From NCBI RefSeq assembly GCF_900566075.1, contig NZ_UPHU01000001.1, positions 6,014,325 through 6,078,324 on the forward strand: 64,000 nt of DNA. Reading direction: 5' to 3'. The notes under the pieces were generated by a model. It saw only the letters and a list, made by a program, of their open reading frames with translations. It was not told where the DNA came from and did no database searches. The translations under genes were made by a program, and so were the position numbers. The first letter of the stretch is position 1. Each line of letters begins with the position of its first letter. The DNA is from Mycobacterium pseudokansasii. Lineage in GTDB: Bacteria; Actinomycetota; Actinomycetes; Mycobacteriales; Mycobacteriaceae. Shown piece after piece: positions 34,873 through 44,158 of the stretch.

Positions 34873-35358
34873 TCACGAACCCTTGCTTAACCCCGCCACC
34901 GAAGGATCTGCCATCAGCCGATCCAGGAAGGCGCGCTGCCCCTTGAGCAGCTTCGCGCGCGCCTGCGCCACCGGGAACCAGCCGGCCCGATCGACCTCCG
35001 GGAACGACCGCAACGTGCCTGACCCCTTCGGCCATTCCAGTTCGAAGGTGTTGCTGCGCATGTCGGTGACGTCGAGGTCGGCTTCGACGGCGAAGACGGT
35101 CACGACCTTGCCGCCCGGTTGTTTCAGCGCGCCCAGGTCGATTCGCGCTCCGTCCGGAACCGGCAACCCCAGCTCCTCGGTGAACTCGCGCCGGGCGGCC
35201 AGCCACGGGTCGTCGCCGTCGGGGTATTCACCTTTCGGAATCGACCATGCGCCATCGTCTTTGCGCGCCCAAAACGGCCCTCCGGGATGCGCGATGAGGA
35301 CGTCGATGACGCCGGTCGGTGCCCGATACAGCAGCAAACCGGCGCTGAGTCTGGGCAT
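34873..35358 (-). CDS. Nudix hydrolase
   Basis: 161-residue Nudix-fold protein. The Nudix box is GEYPDGDDPWLAARREFTEE, followed by LG, with the REFTEELG core intact and Asp where the first Glu usually sits. Preceding WSIPKG and following PGGKVVTVF fit the fold. The substrate could be a nucleoside diphosphate derivative or an alkyl phosphate; there is no specificity motif. It sits 14 bases before the dehalogenase start and 11 bases after the acyltransferase stop, so the three genes form a minus-strand operon. Confidence 0.87.
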   Translation of the reverse strand: MPRLSAGLLLYRAPTGVIDVLIAHPGGPFWARKDDGAWSIPKGEYPDGDDPWLAARREFTEELGLPVPDGARIDLGALKQPGGKVVTVFAVEADLDVTDMRSNTFELEWPKGSGTLRSFPEVDRAGWFPVAQARAKLLKGQRAFLDRLMADPSVAGLSKGS

Positions 35359-35369
35359 CCGGGTGATCC

Positions 35370-36731
35370 TCAGACTCCGACGGCCTGCTCCAGATCCTTC
35401 AGCGCCGATTCCAGGTGGAGCAGCAGCCGCTGCAGGTGCGGCACGCTGCGACGGCAACCGACCAGTCCGAAGTCGAGATTGCCCGCGTTGTTCACCAGGG
35501 TGATGTTCAGCGCCTGTCCGTCGGGGATGTTGGACATCGGGTAGCTGCCGTCGAGCCGGGCGCCGCCGTAGTACAGCGGATCTGTCCCGCCCGGCACGTT
35601 GGAGATGACGATGTTGAACGGCGGCGGCACCGTCGACAGGAAGCCCGGTATGCCCGCCAACGTCAACGGCGCCATGTGTAGCGCGGACAGCGCGAGCACC
35701 TGCAGTTGCGGCAACTCGGCGAGCACCTTCTTGTTGGCGCGCATCGACTCGCTGATGATCTTGATCCGCTCCGCAGGGTCCTCGACGTGAGTGGCAAGGT
35801 TGCACAGCAGGCTGCCGACTTTGTTGCCGCCGCCGTCGGAATCGTCTTTGGAGCGCAGGCTCACCGGGACCATCGCAATCAGCGGAGTGTCCGGCAGGGC
35901 GTTCTGCTCGATCAGGTAATACCGCAGCGCACCGGCGCACATCGCCAGGACCGCGTCGTTGACGGTGACCCCGGCAGCCTGCTTGACGGCCTTGACGCGC
36001 TCCAGCGACCACGATTGCGCGGCGCACCGGCGCGCTCCGCCGATCTTGACGTTGAACATGGTGTGCGGCGCCGCGAACGGCAGCGTCAGCTGCTGCTGGA
36101 ACAGCGCGGCGCGGGCCAGCTTGAAGGTCGAAGGGGCAAGGCCTACAACCGATCCCGCCAACTTGACCAGCGAGCTCAGCGGAGACGACGATTCGCCGGA
36201 CGGCGGGCGCGACGCCCGGGGCAGATTCCACATCGCCCGCACCTCGGTGTCGTCCGGGTCGGTCGACAGGGTGCGCTGCATCAGCTTCATCGCGGAGACA
36301 CCGTCGATCAGGGCATGGTGCATCTTGGTGTACATCGCGAACCGGCCGTCGTTGAGCCCCTCCACCACGTACAGTTCCCACAGCGGGCGATGCCGGTCCA
36401 GCAGGCTGGTGTGCAGCCTCGAGGTCAGCTCCAGCAGGTCGCGCACCCGTCCCGGCGACGGCAGGGCCGAGCGCCGGACGTGGTAATCCATATCGATCTC
36501 GTCGTCGTAGGCCCACGCCAGCCGGGCGATTCCACCCCCGATCGTCGCGGGGTGTTTACGGAACGTGGGCTGGAATTCCTCGTTGGCAACCAGCGCGTCG
36601 TAGAACTGCCGCACGAACTCCGGTCCGGCCCCCTGCGGCGGCTCGAACAACGACAAGCCGCCCACGTGCATGGGATGCTCCCGCGATTCGGCGAACAGGA
36701 ACATCGAGTCGTTGGGCATCATCAATTCCAT
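35370..36731 (-). CDS. Wax ester synthase/diacylglycerol acyltransferase (WS/DGAT)
   Basis: 453-residue acyltransferase of the mycobacterial Tgs family. The active site HHALIDG has His138, His139 and Asp143. The N-terminus MELMMPNDSMFLFAESREHP and the ends PPPFNIVISNVPG and SYPMSNIPDGQALNIT are typical. Such enzymes make triacylglycerol or wax esters from acyl-CoA at the membrane face. A paralogue lies at 54513-55871 with catalytic residues at identical positions. It is the first gene of the operon with Nudix and dehalogenase. Confidence 0.93.
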   Translation of the reverse strand: MELMMPNDSMFLFAESREHPMHVGGLSLFEPPQGAGPEFVRQFYDALVANEEFQPTFRKHPATIGGGIARLAWAYDDEIDMDYHVRRSALPSPGRVRDLLELTSRLHTSLLDRHRPLWELYVVEGLNDGRFAMYTKMHHALIDGVSAMKLMQRTLSTDPDDTEVRAMWNLPRASRPPSGESSSPLSSLVKLAGSVVGLAPSTFKLARAALFQQQLTLPFAAPHTMFNVKIGGARRCAAQSWSLERVKAVKQAAGVTVNDAVLAMCAGALRYYLIEQNALPDTPLIAMVPVSLRSKDDSDGGGNKVGSLLCNLATHVEDPAERIKIISESMRANKKVLAELPQLQVLALSALHMAPLTLAGIPGFLSTVPPPFNIVISNVPGGTDPLYYGGARLDGSYPMSNIPDGQALNITLVNNAGNLDFGLVGCRRSVPHLQRLLLHLESALKDLEQAVGV

Positions 36732-36924
36732 GCACCAATTAAAGCGCGTCGAACAACCTTGTTGGCTGTTCAGCACCGCGCTATGGCCGCAGCGGGCGGT
36801 ATCCAGCCGACGCGCTCGTGGTCACGCTCCCTGTTGAACCTCGCAGCTGGTTTGCGGATGCGGGCCGCCCGAGGTTCTGGTACACCTTACGCACCACGGT
36901 CTGTGCTCGACGTGAGGAGATTGG

Positions 36925-37695
36925 ATGGGCGCAGAACTAGTGCCGCTGGGCGCGGTGGCGGCGACAGCATGGCGGGTGTCGGAAGATCTCGTTGACACCG
37001 TCCGCAACACACCCCATCCGCGCCCCGTCCGGCTTGCCGCCGAACCGCAGAACCTCTTGATCGATCTTTCCCGAACCGGGATTGTGATCATCGACATGCA
37101 GAACGATTTCTGCGCACAAGGTGGCTGGCTCGACCACATTGGCGTTGACATCACGCCTGTCCGCAAACCCATCAGTCCCCTGCGTGGCCTGCTGCCCGCA
37201 TTGCGGGACTCCGGTGTGCCGGTCGTATGGGTGAACTGGGGCAATCGACCGGACCGGCTGAATCTCAGTCCATCTCTGTTGCATGCTTTTAACCCAGTGG
37301 GCACGGGCGTCGGCATTGGTGATCCGCTGCCCCACACCGGCGCCCGCGTTCTACAACGCGACAGTTGGGCTGCCGCGATTGTCGACGAACTTCAGCCGGT
37401 AGCGGCGGACATACGCGTGGATAAATATCGGATGAGTGGCTTCTGGGACACTGTATTAGACAGCATCCTGCGAAACCTCGGCCTGACCACGCTGCTGTTC
37501 GGTGGTGTCAACACTGATCAGTGCGTCATGACCACACTGCAGGACGCCAACTTCCTTGGCTACGATTGCATCCTAGTCACCGATTGCACGGCGACCAGTT
37601 CGCCCGAATATTGCTGGGAAGCAACGCTTTACAACGTGAAGCAGTGCTTTGGATTTGTCACCGACAGCGCCGCGCTGCGTCAGGCGCTCAGCTAG
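36925..37695 (+). CDS. Isochorismatase-family cysteine hydrolase
   Basis: 256-residue cysteine hydrolase. The catalytic triad is Asp57 (IIDMQND), Lys167 (VDKYRMSGF) and Cys200 (NTDQCVMTT). A cis-peptide-like GGVNTDQC loop precedes the cysteine. The N-terminal ~48 residues are an extension. The family hydrolyses amides, ureas or isochorismate; this member lacks the aryl-carrier domain of siderophore enzymes, so an amidase role is more likely. ATG 36925 follows GAGGAG. It is transcribed alone and divergent from the acyltransferase operon. Confidence 0.88.
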   Translation: MGAELVPLGAVAATAWRVSEDLVDTVRNTPHPRPVRLAAEPQNLLIDLSRTGIVIIDMQNDFCAQGGWLDHIGVDITPVRKPISPLRGLLPALRDSGVPVVWVNWGNRPDRLNLSPSLLHAFNPVGTGVGIGDPLPHTGARVLQRDSWAAAIVDELQPVAADIRVDKYRMSGFWDTVLDSILRNLGLTTLLFGGVNTDQCVMTTLQDANFLGYDCILVTDCTATSSPEYCWEATLYNVKQCFGFVTDSAALRQALS

Positions 37696-37715
37696 ATCAC
37701 CGGATCGCTCAGACA

Positions 37716-37732
37716 GGGCGGCTTGGCCGTCC
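37716..37732. terminator. Hairpin between convergent genes
   Basis: GGGCGGC at 37716-37722 pairs with GCCGTCC at 37726-37732 (one G-U pair in RNA) around a three-base loop. It lies between the isochorismatase stop (37695) and the convergent reductase stop (37783). Confidence 0.45.
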
Positions 37733-37782
37733 GGTGCGCAAGGCTGATCATTCGAAGGCCTGCACAGGGGCGCGCGGCGCCG

Positions 37783-38859
37783 TCAGAACATCGCCGCGGA
37801 GCCGACTTCCGGGTGACGGCGCATGAAATCCACGAGCCGGTCGACGTAGCCGGTGAAGGGCGGGGGCCCGACCGGGCCGTCGGCGAGGTCGGCGCGGCAA
37901 TGGTCGGTCAAATAGAAAGTGGGATGGGTGAAATAGTCGACCGCCTCCGGCGGAATCCGCATCAACCGGTAGAGCCCGGGAACATGCGCCAACGAGCCCT
38001 TCGCCAGCTTGCGCGGTAGCGGAATCTTGACCAGTTGCCGGCCGGTCACCCGGGCCAGCACGTCGGTCATCTCCGCGACCGTAAGCGGTTGGGGATCGGC
38101 CAGGTGATAGGTTCGGCCCTCGGAAATGGCCAACCCACTCAAATAACTCACCGCGTCAACGACGAAGTCACGCGGGACCACGTTCACCCGCGTCATGGTG
38201 GGATCTCCCGCCACCGGCAGGATCGCGTGCCGGGGCTGCCGCAACAGCCACTGCATGACGAAGTAGGGCCCGTCGAACTTCTGCGTCTCACCCGTTCGGC
38301 TGTCACCGACCACGATCGAGGGACGATAGATGGTCGCCGGCATCCCGGCCGACATCCGCCATCTCACGTCCGCCTCGGCGAGATGCTTGGTCTCCTCGTA
38401 ATAGTTGTTGAACGGCGCACCGACTTCCAGGTCGTCCTCGCCGAACGGGCCGGCGTAACGTCCGCTGACGTAGCAGGTGCTGAAGTAGTGCAGCCGGGTC
38501 AGGTTGGGACACTGATCAAGTACGTCAAGGACGTTGCGGGTGCCGTCGACGTTGATCCGGACCGCCGCCTCGCGAGCGACCGCCAGATCGTATGCGGCGG
38601 CCAGATGCCACGCCTCGGTGATTTCGCTCAGTGCGCCCGCGGCGAGGCCGAGCCCGGGTTGGGTGATGTCGCCCTCGACCAGCTCGATCCGCCCGCTCAC
38701 CGACGGTTCGGCAGCGCTGAGTTCGGCCACGCGGCGCTTGGCCAGGGTGGCGAATTTGGACTGCACGAGACAGATTGCCGTGCCGTCCGTGCGTTTGAGG
38801 ATGCGCGGTAGTAACGCGCTGCCGAGAAAGCCGGGAAACCCGGTCATCAATACGGTCAT
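37783..38859 (-). CDS. Fatty acyl-CoA reductase-like extended SDR
   Basis: 358-residue NAD(P)-dependent extended SDR. It starts with LMTGFPGFLGSALLPR, the glycine motif of the male-sterility/acyl-CoA reductase type. It has HLAAAYDLAVAREAAVRINVDG and an active-site tyrosine in FNNYYEETKHLAEADV (YxxxK). The family reduces activated acyl groups or oxidises 3-hydroxy sterols. ATG 38859 follows AGGAG at the correct spacing. The divergent PlsC-type gene is about 175 bases away; joint lipid metabolism is plausible. Confidence 0.85.
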   Translation of the reverse strand: MTVLMTGFPGFLGSALLPRILKRTDGTAICLVQSKFATLAKRRVAELSAAEPSVSGRIELVEGDITQPGLGLAAGALSEITEAWHLAAAYDLAVAREAAVRINVDGTRNVLDVLDQCPNLTRLHYFSTCYVSGRYAGPFGEDDLEVGAPFNNYYEETKHLAEADVRWRMSAGMPATIYRPSIVVGDSRTGETQKFDGPYFVMQWLLRQPRHAILPVAGDPTMTRVNVVPRDFVVDAVSYLSGLAISEGRTYHLADPQPLTVAEMTDVLARVTGRQLVKIPLPRKLAKGSLAHVPGLYRLMRIPPEAVDYFTHPTFYLTDHCRADLADGPVGPPPFTGYVDRLVDFMRRHPEVGSAAMF

Positions 38860-39034
38860 CGCCACACTCCTGCCCACTCGTGCGATGTCGTGTTTAGACC
38901 AGACGCTACCGATTCACGGAGTTGCCGACCGGGGACTTTAGACCTCGCAACCGCAGCCATTAGTCCTCGGTCAGAGCACCGGGGCGGGAGGATAATCGAG
39001 TCACCGGCACTTCGACTACTGATCGGCAGAAGAC

Positions 39035-39841
39035 GTGAGCGGCAAGGGAATTGATGGCTCCGAGATGGCCAACTGGGATCCGGCCTTCACCAAGGCGTTG
39101 ATCGGTACGGTCACCCCGCTCATCAAGCGCTGGTTCCGGGCCGAGGTGCGTGGCCTGGAATCGTTTCCCCCGACCGGTGGCGCTCTGCTGGTGTCCAACC
39201 ACTCCGGAGGGGTGTTGACGCCCGACTGGAACGTGCTTGCGCCCGCCTTCTACGGCAGGTTCGGCTACGGTCGTCCGCTGTACACCCTTGCCCACTATGG
39301 GGTTTTCTTCACCCCGTTCCGCGCGGCGCTGGGCCGCCTCGGCGTCGTTCACGCCAATCGGGACAACGCGGTCAAGGCGTTGCGTTCGGGTGCGGTCGTG
39401 CTGGCATTTCCCGGCGGTGACTACGACGCATTCCGGCCCACGTTGGCGCAGAACGTCATCGACTTCGACGGTCGGACCGGATACGTCAGGACGGCCTTGC
39501 AGGCCGGCGTACCCATCGTGCCCGCGGTCTCCATCGGAGGCCAGGAGACCCAACTCTTCGTCACCCGCGGCAACTGGCTGGCAAAGCACTTGGGGCTCAA
39601 ACGAATTCGCATCGAGATTCTGCCGGTCACCATCGGCCTACCGTTCGGCTTGACGGTGTTCTTCCCGGCCAATATGCCGCTGCCCGCCAAAATCGTCTAC
39701 CAGGTGCTGGAGCCGATCGACGTCGCCGCCCAATTCGGCACGGACGCCGAGGCGGCGGAGGTCGACGCCCATGTGCGTTCGGTGATGCAAGCCGCGCTCG
39801 GCCGGCTGGGCCGCCAGCGCCGGGTCCCCATACTGGGCTGA
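39035..39841 (+). CDS. PlsC-type 1-acyl-glycerol-3-phosphate acyltransferase
   Basis: 268-residue lipid acyltransferase with the PlsC pattern. The catalytic motif is in LVSNHSGGVLTPD, where His-x4-Asp is altered to His with Asp six residues further on. AFPGGDYDAFRPT is the glycerol-phosphate-binding block, followed by AGVPIVPAVSIGG. Such enzymes add acyl chains to lysophosphatidic acid or related lipids at the membrane. The altered spacing in motif I suggests a specialised substrate, as in several mycobacterial paralogues. Start GTG 39035. Confidence 0.85.
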   Translation: MSGKGIDGSEMANWDPAFTKALIGTVTPLIKRWFRAEVRGLESFPPTGGALLVSNHSGGVLTPDWNVLAPAFYGRFGYGRPLYTLAHYGVFFTPFRAALGRLGVVHANRDNAVKALRSGAVVLAFPGGDYDAFRPTLAQNVIDFDGRTGYVRTALQAGVPIVPAVSIGGQETQLFVTRGNWLAKHLGLKRIRIEILPVTIGLPFGLTVFFPANMPLPAKIVYQVLEPIDVAAQFGTDAEAAEVDAHVRSVMQAALGRLGRQRRVPILG

Positions 39842-39982
39842 TCGATTGCCGGCCGACTTCCAGGCCATCGTGTTGGTGACGAAAGTCCTCAACTTGCAAA
39901 CCTTTCTTTCAAACCGAGCCGGAACGGCGTTACTATTCGCCCGTGTCACACTAGTTGACCCACGATTGGTGAGGGGGCGCTA

Positions 39983-40387
39983 ATGCGTCGAGGACTCGCA
40001 ATGGCAGCGGTTGGAATGGGGTTCGCCAGCGCCGGGTTCATGGGCAGTCCGCCGGCGCAAGCCGACGATCCGCCCTACCACATCCTGAGTGCCCAGGATC
40101 TGTGCAATCTCGTTTACCCCAGTTCGGAGGCTATGCCGGACCCGGCCAAACAGCCCCCAGCGGTCGGTCTCATCTGTGTACGCCAAGGAGGGGCGCTGCT
40201 CCGCCTGGCCAGGGACATGCCGGCCATTTTCTCCAACACGTTCACCCTGGAACCGGGCAAGGCTCCGGAATTGCCGAAGGGTTCGGTGCGCGTCAACCCG
40301 AATGATCCGCTCAGCGACTGGATCATTCCGGACTGCTACGTCCCGGACCGCATCGACTGCAATCCGAACGCGCCCGGGCACCGCTGA
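39983..40387 (+). CDS. Small secreted protein (134 aa)
   Basis: 134-residue protein with a short signal peptide (RRGLAMAAVGMGFASAGF) ending near PAQADDPP. The mature part has four Cys, including DLCNLVYPSS, LICVRQG and CYVPDRIDCNPN, probably in disulfides. No enzyme motif. GAGGGGG lies eight bases before ATG 39983. A bidirectional terminator follows about 155 bases downstream. Function unknown. Confidence 0.7.
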   Translation: MRRGLAMAAVGMGFASAGFMGSPPAQADDPPYHILSAQDLCNLVYPSSEAMPDPAKQPPAVGLICVRQGGALLRLARDMPAIFSNTFTLEPGKAPELPKGSVRVNPNDPLSDWIIPDCYVPDRIDCNPNAPGHR

Positions 40388-40542
40388 ATAGCGGCGCGCA
40401 TTTCCGGTCTGGTCGCACCTGAAAGGTCAGCCACCCGACCGGTCGGCCATGGCGCAATGGCGCCAATTCGGTACCCGCGCATGCCGGATCAACCGCACGG
40501 AGAAACCCGTCCACAATCGCCGAGCGGGCAATGTCTGCATAA

Positions 40543-40590
40543 GCAATAGTTACCTTGGTTCCGCGAATGCGAAACCAAGGTAACTATTGC
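40543..40590. terminator. Bidirectional terminator, 18-bp perfect inverted repeat
   Basis: The 18 bases at 40543-40560 are exactly complementary to 40573-40590 with a 12-base loop. It sits between two convergent secreted-protein genes (stops at 40387 and 40607), so it would terminate both. The stem is AT-richer than the surroundings. Confidence 0.8.
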
Positions 40591-40606
40591 AAAGTCGCAG
40601 AATTCT

Positions 40607-40945
40607 CTAGTGGGCCGAGGAAAGCTCGTTCGGGCAGTAAATGGCCTCGGCGAGCTGGGCGAACTGGGCGTCCTGTAATGACGTGGCGTTGGCACGGTCG
40701 GTCTGAGCCGTGAACAGCAGCGCCTCGGCCTCGGTGTGGCCCTGGTTCAGGTACAGACACATGGCCGTCGCTCGGCCGACCGCCAAGTACGGGTTGACGT
40801 AGGGGATTCCGGCCTTGTCGAGCTGCTGGATGAACGTGGAATCAGCGGTGGAGTCGGCGTGTGCCGGCGCCGCGCCCACCCCCGCGCCTGCCACAATGGC
40901 CCCGACAGCCAACCCGGCAGCAGCCAGCATTGAGAACTTGACCAT
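40607..40945 (-). CDS. DUF732 family secreted protein
   Basis: 112-residue secreted protein. A signal peptide (MVKFSMLAAAGLAVGAIVAG) ends at PAHADS. The mature ~75-residue DUF732 domain has FIQQLDKAGIPYVNP, then two Cys (AMCLYLNQG and AIYCPNE) forming the conserved disulfide. DUF732 proteins are abundant small secreted proteins of mycobacteria without a known function. ATG 40945 is preferred; GTG 40960 would add five residues. Confidence 0.85.
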   Translation of the reverse strand: MVKFSMLAAAGLAVGAIVAGAGVGAAPAHADSTADSTFIQQLDKAGIPYVNPYLAVGRATAMCLYLNQGHTEAEALLFTAQTDRANATSLQDAQFAQLAEAIYCPNELSSAH

Positions 40946-41180
40946 GATCTGTCCATTCACGAGGGGTACTTACTCGAATCGTACGCCGCTGATACCGGTA
41001 GGGGTACCCGAAATTTGAACGAAACCGCATTCAAAAGCCCGAACACACCGTGAGTAGTCAACGCCGCAACGATTCGCTTGATCTATACATCGCTTCGCTC
41101 CCGGAATTTATTCCGGATCGTTTAGGCCTAAAGCGGCCCGGCCCGCTTCCGCCGGTGCCGAGGTTCCCGTCGGGAACCGG

Positions 41181-42752
41181 CTATTTGACGCCGGGTAGGC
41201 GGCGCAGCACCCGCAATCCGCCGCTCATGAGGCGTGCGTAGTGGTCGGCACGCATCCAGGACGGCACGCCGACCGGCAGCCCGCGTTCGATCGCGATGGT
41301 TTGCGGCTCGGTGTATTTCAGGATCCCCTGCTCACCGTGGCGACGACCCAGCCCGGAGGCCTTCATGCCGCCCATCGGCGCGTCGACAGATGCCCACGCG
41401 GCGGCGTACCCCTCGTTGATGTTGACCGTTCCGGCCTGCAATCGGGTGGCCACCGCGCGTCCGCGCTTGGGATCGGAGGTCCACACGCTGAAGTTCAAGC
41501 CGTACAGACTGTCGTTCGCTTCTTCCACGGCCTCCTCCTCGCTGTGCACGCGATACAGCGAGACCACCGGGCCGAAGGTCTCGTCGGCGAACGCCGCCAT
41601 GCCCTCGCGCACGCCGCTGAGAATGGTCGGCTCGTAGAAGTACGGGCCGATGTCGGGACGCGGCCTGCCACCGGCGAGCACGGTCGCGCCCTTGTTCACC
41701 GCGTCGTCGACGTGATGGGTCACGGTGTCGAGTTGTGTTTGGCTGATCAACGACCCCATGTCAGCCGAATAGTCAAGCGCGGCAGACATTTTGATCGCCG
41801 CAGTGGCTGCCACAAAGCGGTCGGTGAACTCCTCCCATAGGGCGTCGGGCACGTAGATGCGTTCCACCGAGATGCACAACTGGCCCGCATTGGAGAATGC
41901 CGCCCGTACCGCACCGACGGCAGCCTTGCCGACATCGGCGTCGTCGAGGACCAGCAGCGCGTTCTTGCCGCCCAGTTCCATCGAGCAGTCGATCAGCCTC
42001 TTGCCCGCCTGGGCGGCGACCGTGCGGCCGGTGTCGGTGGAACCGGTGAACATCACGTAGTCGGACTGCTCGACGATCGGTGAGCCCAGCTCCGATCCTG
42101 ATCCCGTGACGCTCTGCACCAGCCCCCGCGGCATCCCCGCCTCTTCGAGTAGCCGCACCGCCCATAGGGCGGAGAACGGCGTCTGATTGTCCGGCTTGGC
42201 CAATACGGCATTACCGGCGACGATCGCCGGCAATGCATCGCTGATGCCCAGGGTCAGCGGATAGTTCCACGGCGAGATGATCCCGACCACGCCCTTCGGC
42301 AGCCGGTGTTCCCATACCTCGGTCAGGGCCAGCAGCACCCCTTGACGGCGCTTGGGGCACAGGTACTTCTCGGCGGTGTGGGCGTAATAGCGGGCGGTCA
42401 GGCATACGTCGGCGACCTCTTCGAAGGCATGGGCGCGGGCCTTGCCGCTCTCCAACTGGATGATGTCGAGAATCTCGTCCTGACGCCGCAGCACCAAGTC
42501 GTGAAAGCGCAGCAGAACCTCGGTGCGCTCGCCCAGCGGGCGCTGCGACCAGGCACGTTGCGCCGCACGGGCACGGCCGGCCGCGGCGACGACGTCCTCG
42601 GGGGTGCATTGCGGTACGCCGGCGAGCGGCTGTCCGGTCATCGCGTTGGTGACGTCGCGGCGACGGTCACCGTCGGCGGCGTGGACCCGCTGGCTCAGCG
42701 CCTGCAGCAACGGCGTGACTTTCGTTGTCTTGGGTTCGGAAATTGCGGTCAT
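41181..42752 (-). CDS. Succinate-semialdehyde dehydrogenase-like ALDH (GabD2 type)
   Basis: 523-residue aldehyde dehydrogenase. The catalytic Cys293 is in NAGQLCISVERIY, and the general base Glu is in SMELGGKNALL. Cofactor regions WNYPLTLGISDALPA and FTGSTDTGRTVA are typical. FSVWTSDPKRGRAVA and APMGGMKASGLGRRHG match mycobacterial GabD2-like proteins. It oxidises succinic semialdehyde or another short aldehyde using NAD(P). ATG 42752 follows GAGGAG. It is divergent from the serine hydrolase gene. Confidence 0.88.
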   Translation of the reverse strand: MTAISEPKTTKVTPLLQALSQRVHAADGDRRRDVTNAMTGQPLAGVPQCTPEDVVAAAGRARAAQRAWSQRPLGERTEVLLRFHDLVLRRQDEILDIIQLESGKARAHAFEEVADVCLTARYYAHTAEKYLCPKRRQGVLLALTEVWEHRLPKGVVGIISPWNYPLTLGISDALPAIVAGNAVLAKPDNQTPFSALWAVRLLEEAGMPRGLVQSVTGSGSELGSPIVEQSDYVMFTGSTDTGRTVAAQAGKRLIDCSMELGGKNALLVLDDADVGKAAVGAVRAAFSNAGQLCISVERIYVPDALWEEFTDRFVAATAAIKMSAALDYSADMGSLISQTQLDTVTHHVDDAVNKGATVLAGGRPRPDIGPYFYEPTILSGVREGMAAFADETFGPVVSLYRVHSEEEAVEEANDSLYGLNFSVWTSDPKRGRAVATRLQAGTVNINEGYAAAWASVDAPMGGMKASGLGRRHGEQGILKYTEPQTIAIERGLPVGVPSWMRADHYARLMSGGLRVLRRLPGVK

Positions 42753-42887
42753 CCTGGCACTCCTCGCGGCATTGGGGTTCATGATTCGACTACCCGCGAG
42801 GTGGTCGCCGGACACGCGCCGATGAGCTGCAACTGCGATACCGTCACGCACAGCTGGTACCGAGTGTCGCCGATGCGGCCACGGAGA

Positions 42888-42921
42888 AAGGAGAGCCTCC
42901 GTGGAAAAGTTCACACCCTCC
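42888..42921 (+). repeat. 34-bp duplicated translation-start block, copy 1
   Basis: These 34 bases match 44125-44158 with two mismatches. They include the ribosome binding site (AAGGAGAG), the GTG start and the first seven codons. The same start is used by the serine hydrolase here and by the ABC transporter downstream. Confidence 0.8.
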
Positions 42922-44097
42922 GGTCGCCGACGAACTCGAAAGCTGTCGACAACCACTCCGCGGCCCGGATCGGGTATCGGGCCGGCACACCGCAGCCGGT
43001 GGCGGGTCCTGGTGGCGGTTCTGCTGATGGCAGTCCCCGCCTGCGGCCACGCGGGTGTCCAACCCGAGGGCTGGACCCTGCGGCTCGACCAGGTCATTCC
43101 GGCCGGAATGGCTGAGGCGTCGGTACCGGGTGCGCTCATCGGCGTCTGGAAGCCCGGTGAGGCGCCCTACGTGCGGGCATTCGGACTGAGCGACACCACC
43201 ACCCGCGCGCCGATGGCCACCGATATGCACATGCGCATCGGCAGCGTCACAAAGACCTTTACGACCACCGCAATCTTGCAGTTGGTGGACCAGGGCAAGG
43301 TCGGACTCGACGATCCAATCGGCAAGTATGTGCCGGGAATTCCCAACGGCGACGCGATCACGCTGCGCCAACTGGGTCAAATGCGATCGGGGCTCTTCGA
43401 CTACTCGACCGAGACGACGCCGCCGAAGCTGGGAGATGAGGGGCTCCAACGAACACCGGAAGAGCTGATCCAGATCGCTGTCGGCCATCCGCCGGCCTTT
43501 CCACCCGGAGCGCAATTCGACTACAACAACACCAATACGGTGCTGCTCGGCATGGTGGTCCAGAAGGTGTCCGGCCAGTCGTTGACCGACTTCATTCGCG
43601 ACCACATCACCCAGCCGCTCCACATGCAGCACACCGTGTTGCCGGTCGGCGCCGAGATTCCCTCGCCACACGCGCACGGCTACACCAAGCGTCCGAGCGG
43701 CCAGATCCACGATGCCACCGACTTCAACCCGTCGTGGGGGTGGGCGGCGGGAGCCATGGTCTCGACCCTCGACGACATGCGCATCTGGGCGCGCACTGTG
43801 GCGGAAGGCGCGTTGCTCTCGAAGGCCGCACAGGCCCAACGCCTCGAATTCCTGCTCGCGCCGTCGGAAGGAACCGGCTCGCTGTACGGCTTCGGTCTCG
43901 AGAACCAAAACGCCTGGATAGGCCACAACGGGAACATCTCCGGCTACCAGTCATACGTCTATTACCTCCCCGTCGAGGGCACGACACTGCTCATGCTCGT
44001 CAACTCGAATGTCGAGGTCCTCGGGGTGTGGAACTTCTTCACCAAGATCGCGAACATCGTCAGCCCCGCTCACTCCTGGCCGGCCCCACCGGCATAG
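42901..44097 (+). CDS. Beta-lactamase-fold serine hydrolase
   Basis: 398-residue exported serine hydrolase of the class C beta-lactamase/DD-peptidase family. A hydrophobic segment ([15 protein letters not shown]) ends near a Cys that only loosely fits a lipobox. The active-site SxxK is Ser115-Val-Thr-Lys118, and YNN appears in [18 protein letters not shown] is the third motif, with HNG in place of KTG. Substrate unknown; D-amino peptides or esters are possible. The start is GTG 42901 after AAGGAGAG. The first seven codons are a near copy of the ABC transporter start. Confidence 0.87.
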   Translation: MEKFTPSGRRRTRKLSTTTPRPGSGIGPAHRSRWRVLVAVLLMAVPACGHAGVQPEGWTLRLDQVIPAGMAEASVPGALIGVWKPGEAPYVRAFGLSDTTTRAPMATDMHMRIGSVTKTFTTTAILQLVDQGKVGLDDPIGKYVPGIPNGDAITLRQLGQMRSGLFDYSTETTPPKLGDEGLQRTPEELIQIAVGHPPAFPPGAQFDYNNTNTVLLGMVVQKVSGQSLTDFIRDHITQPLHMQHTVLPVGAEIPSPHAHGYTKRPSGQIHDATDFNPSWGWAAGAMVSTLDDMRIWARTVAEGALLSKAAQAQRLEFLLAPSEGTGSLYGFGLENQNAWIGHNGNISGYQSYVYYLPVEGTTLLMLVNSNVEVLGVWNFFTKIANIVSPAHSWPAPPA

Positions 44098-44124
44098 CAG
44101 CAAGCGCGCGTCCGCCCGCGGAAG

Positions 44125-44158
44125 AAGGAGAGCCTCCGTGGAAACGTTCACCCCCTCC
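44125..44158 (+). repeat. 34-bp duplicated translation-start block, copy 2
   Basis: Matches 42888-42921 at 32 of 34 bases and carries the ribosome binding site, GTG start and first codons of the ABC transporter. FTPSIDW continues naturally here as in other SbmA/BacA relatives, so this is likely the original copy. Confidence 0.8.

Noticed and set aside
41050..41241. Plus-strand frame of 63 codons before the semialdehyde dehydrogenase stop
   Set aside because: Runs into the 3' end of the opposite gene, Pro/Arg-rich, no domain.
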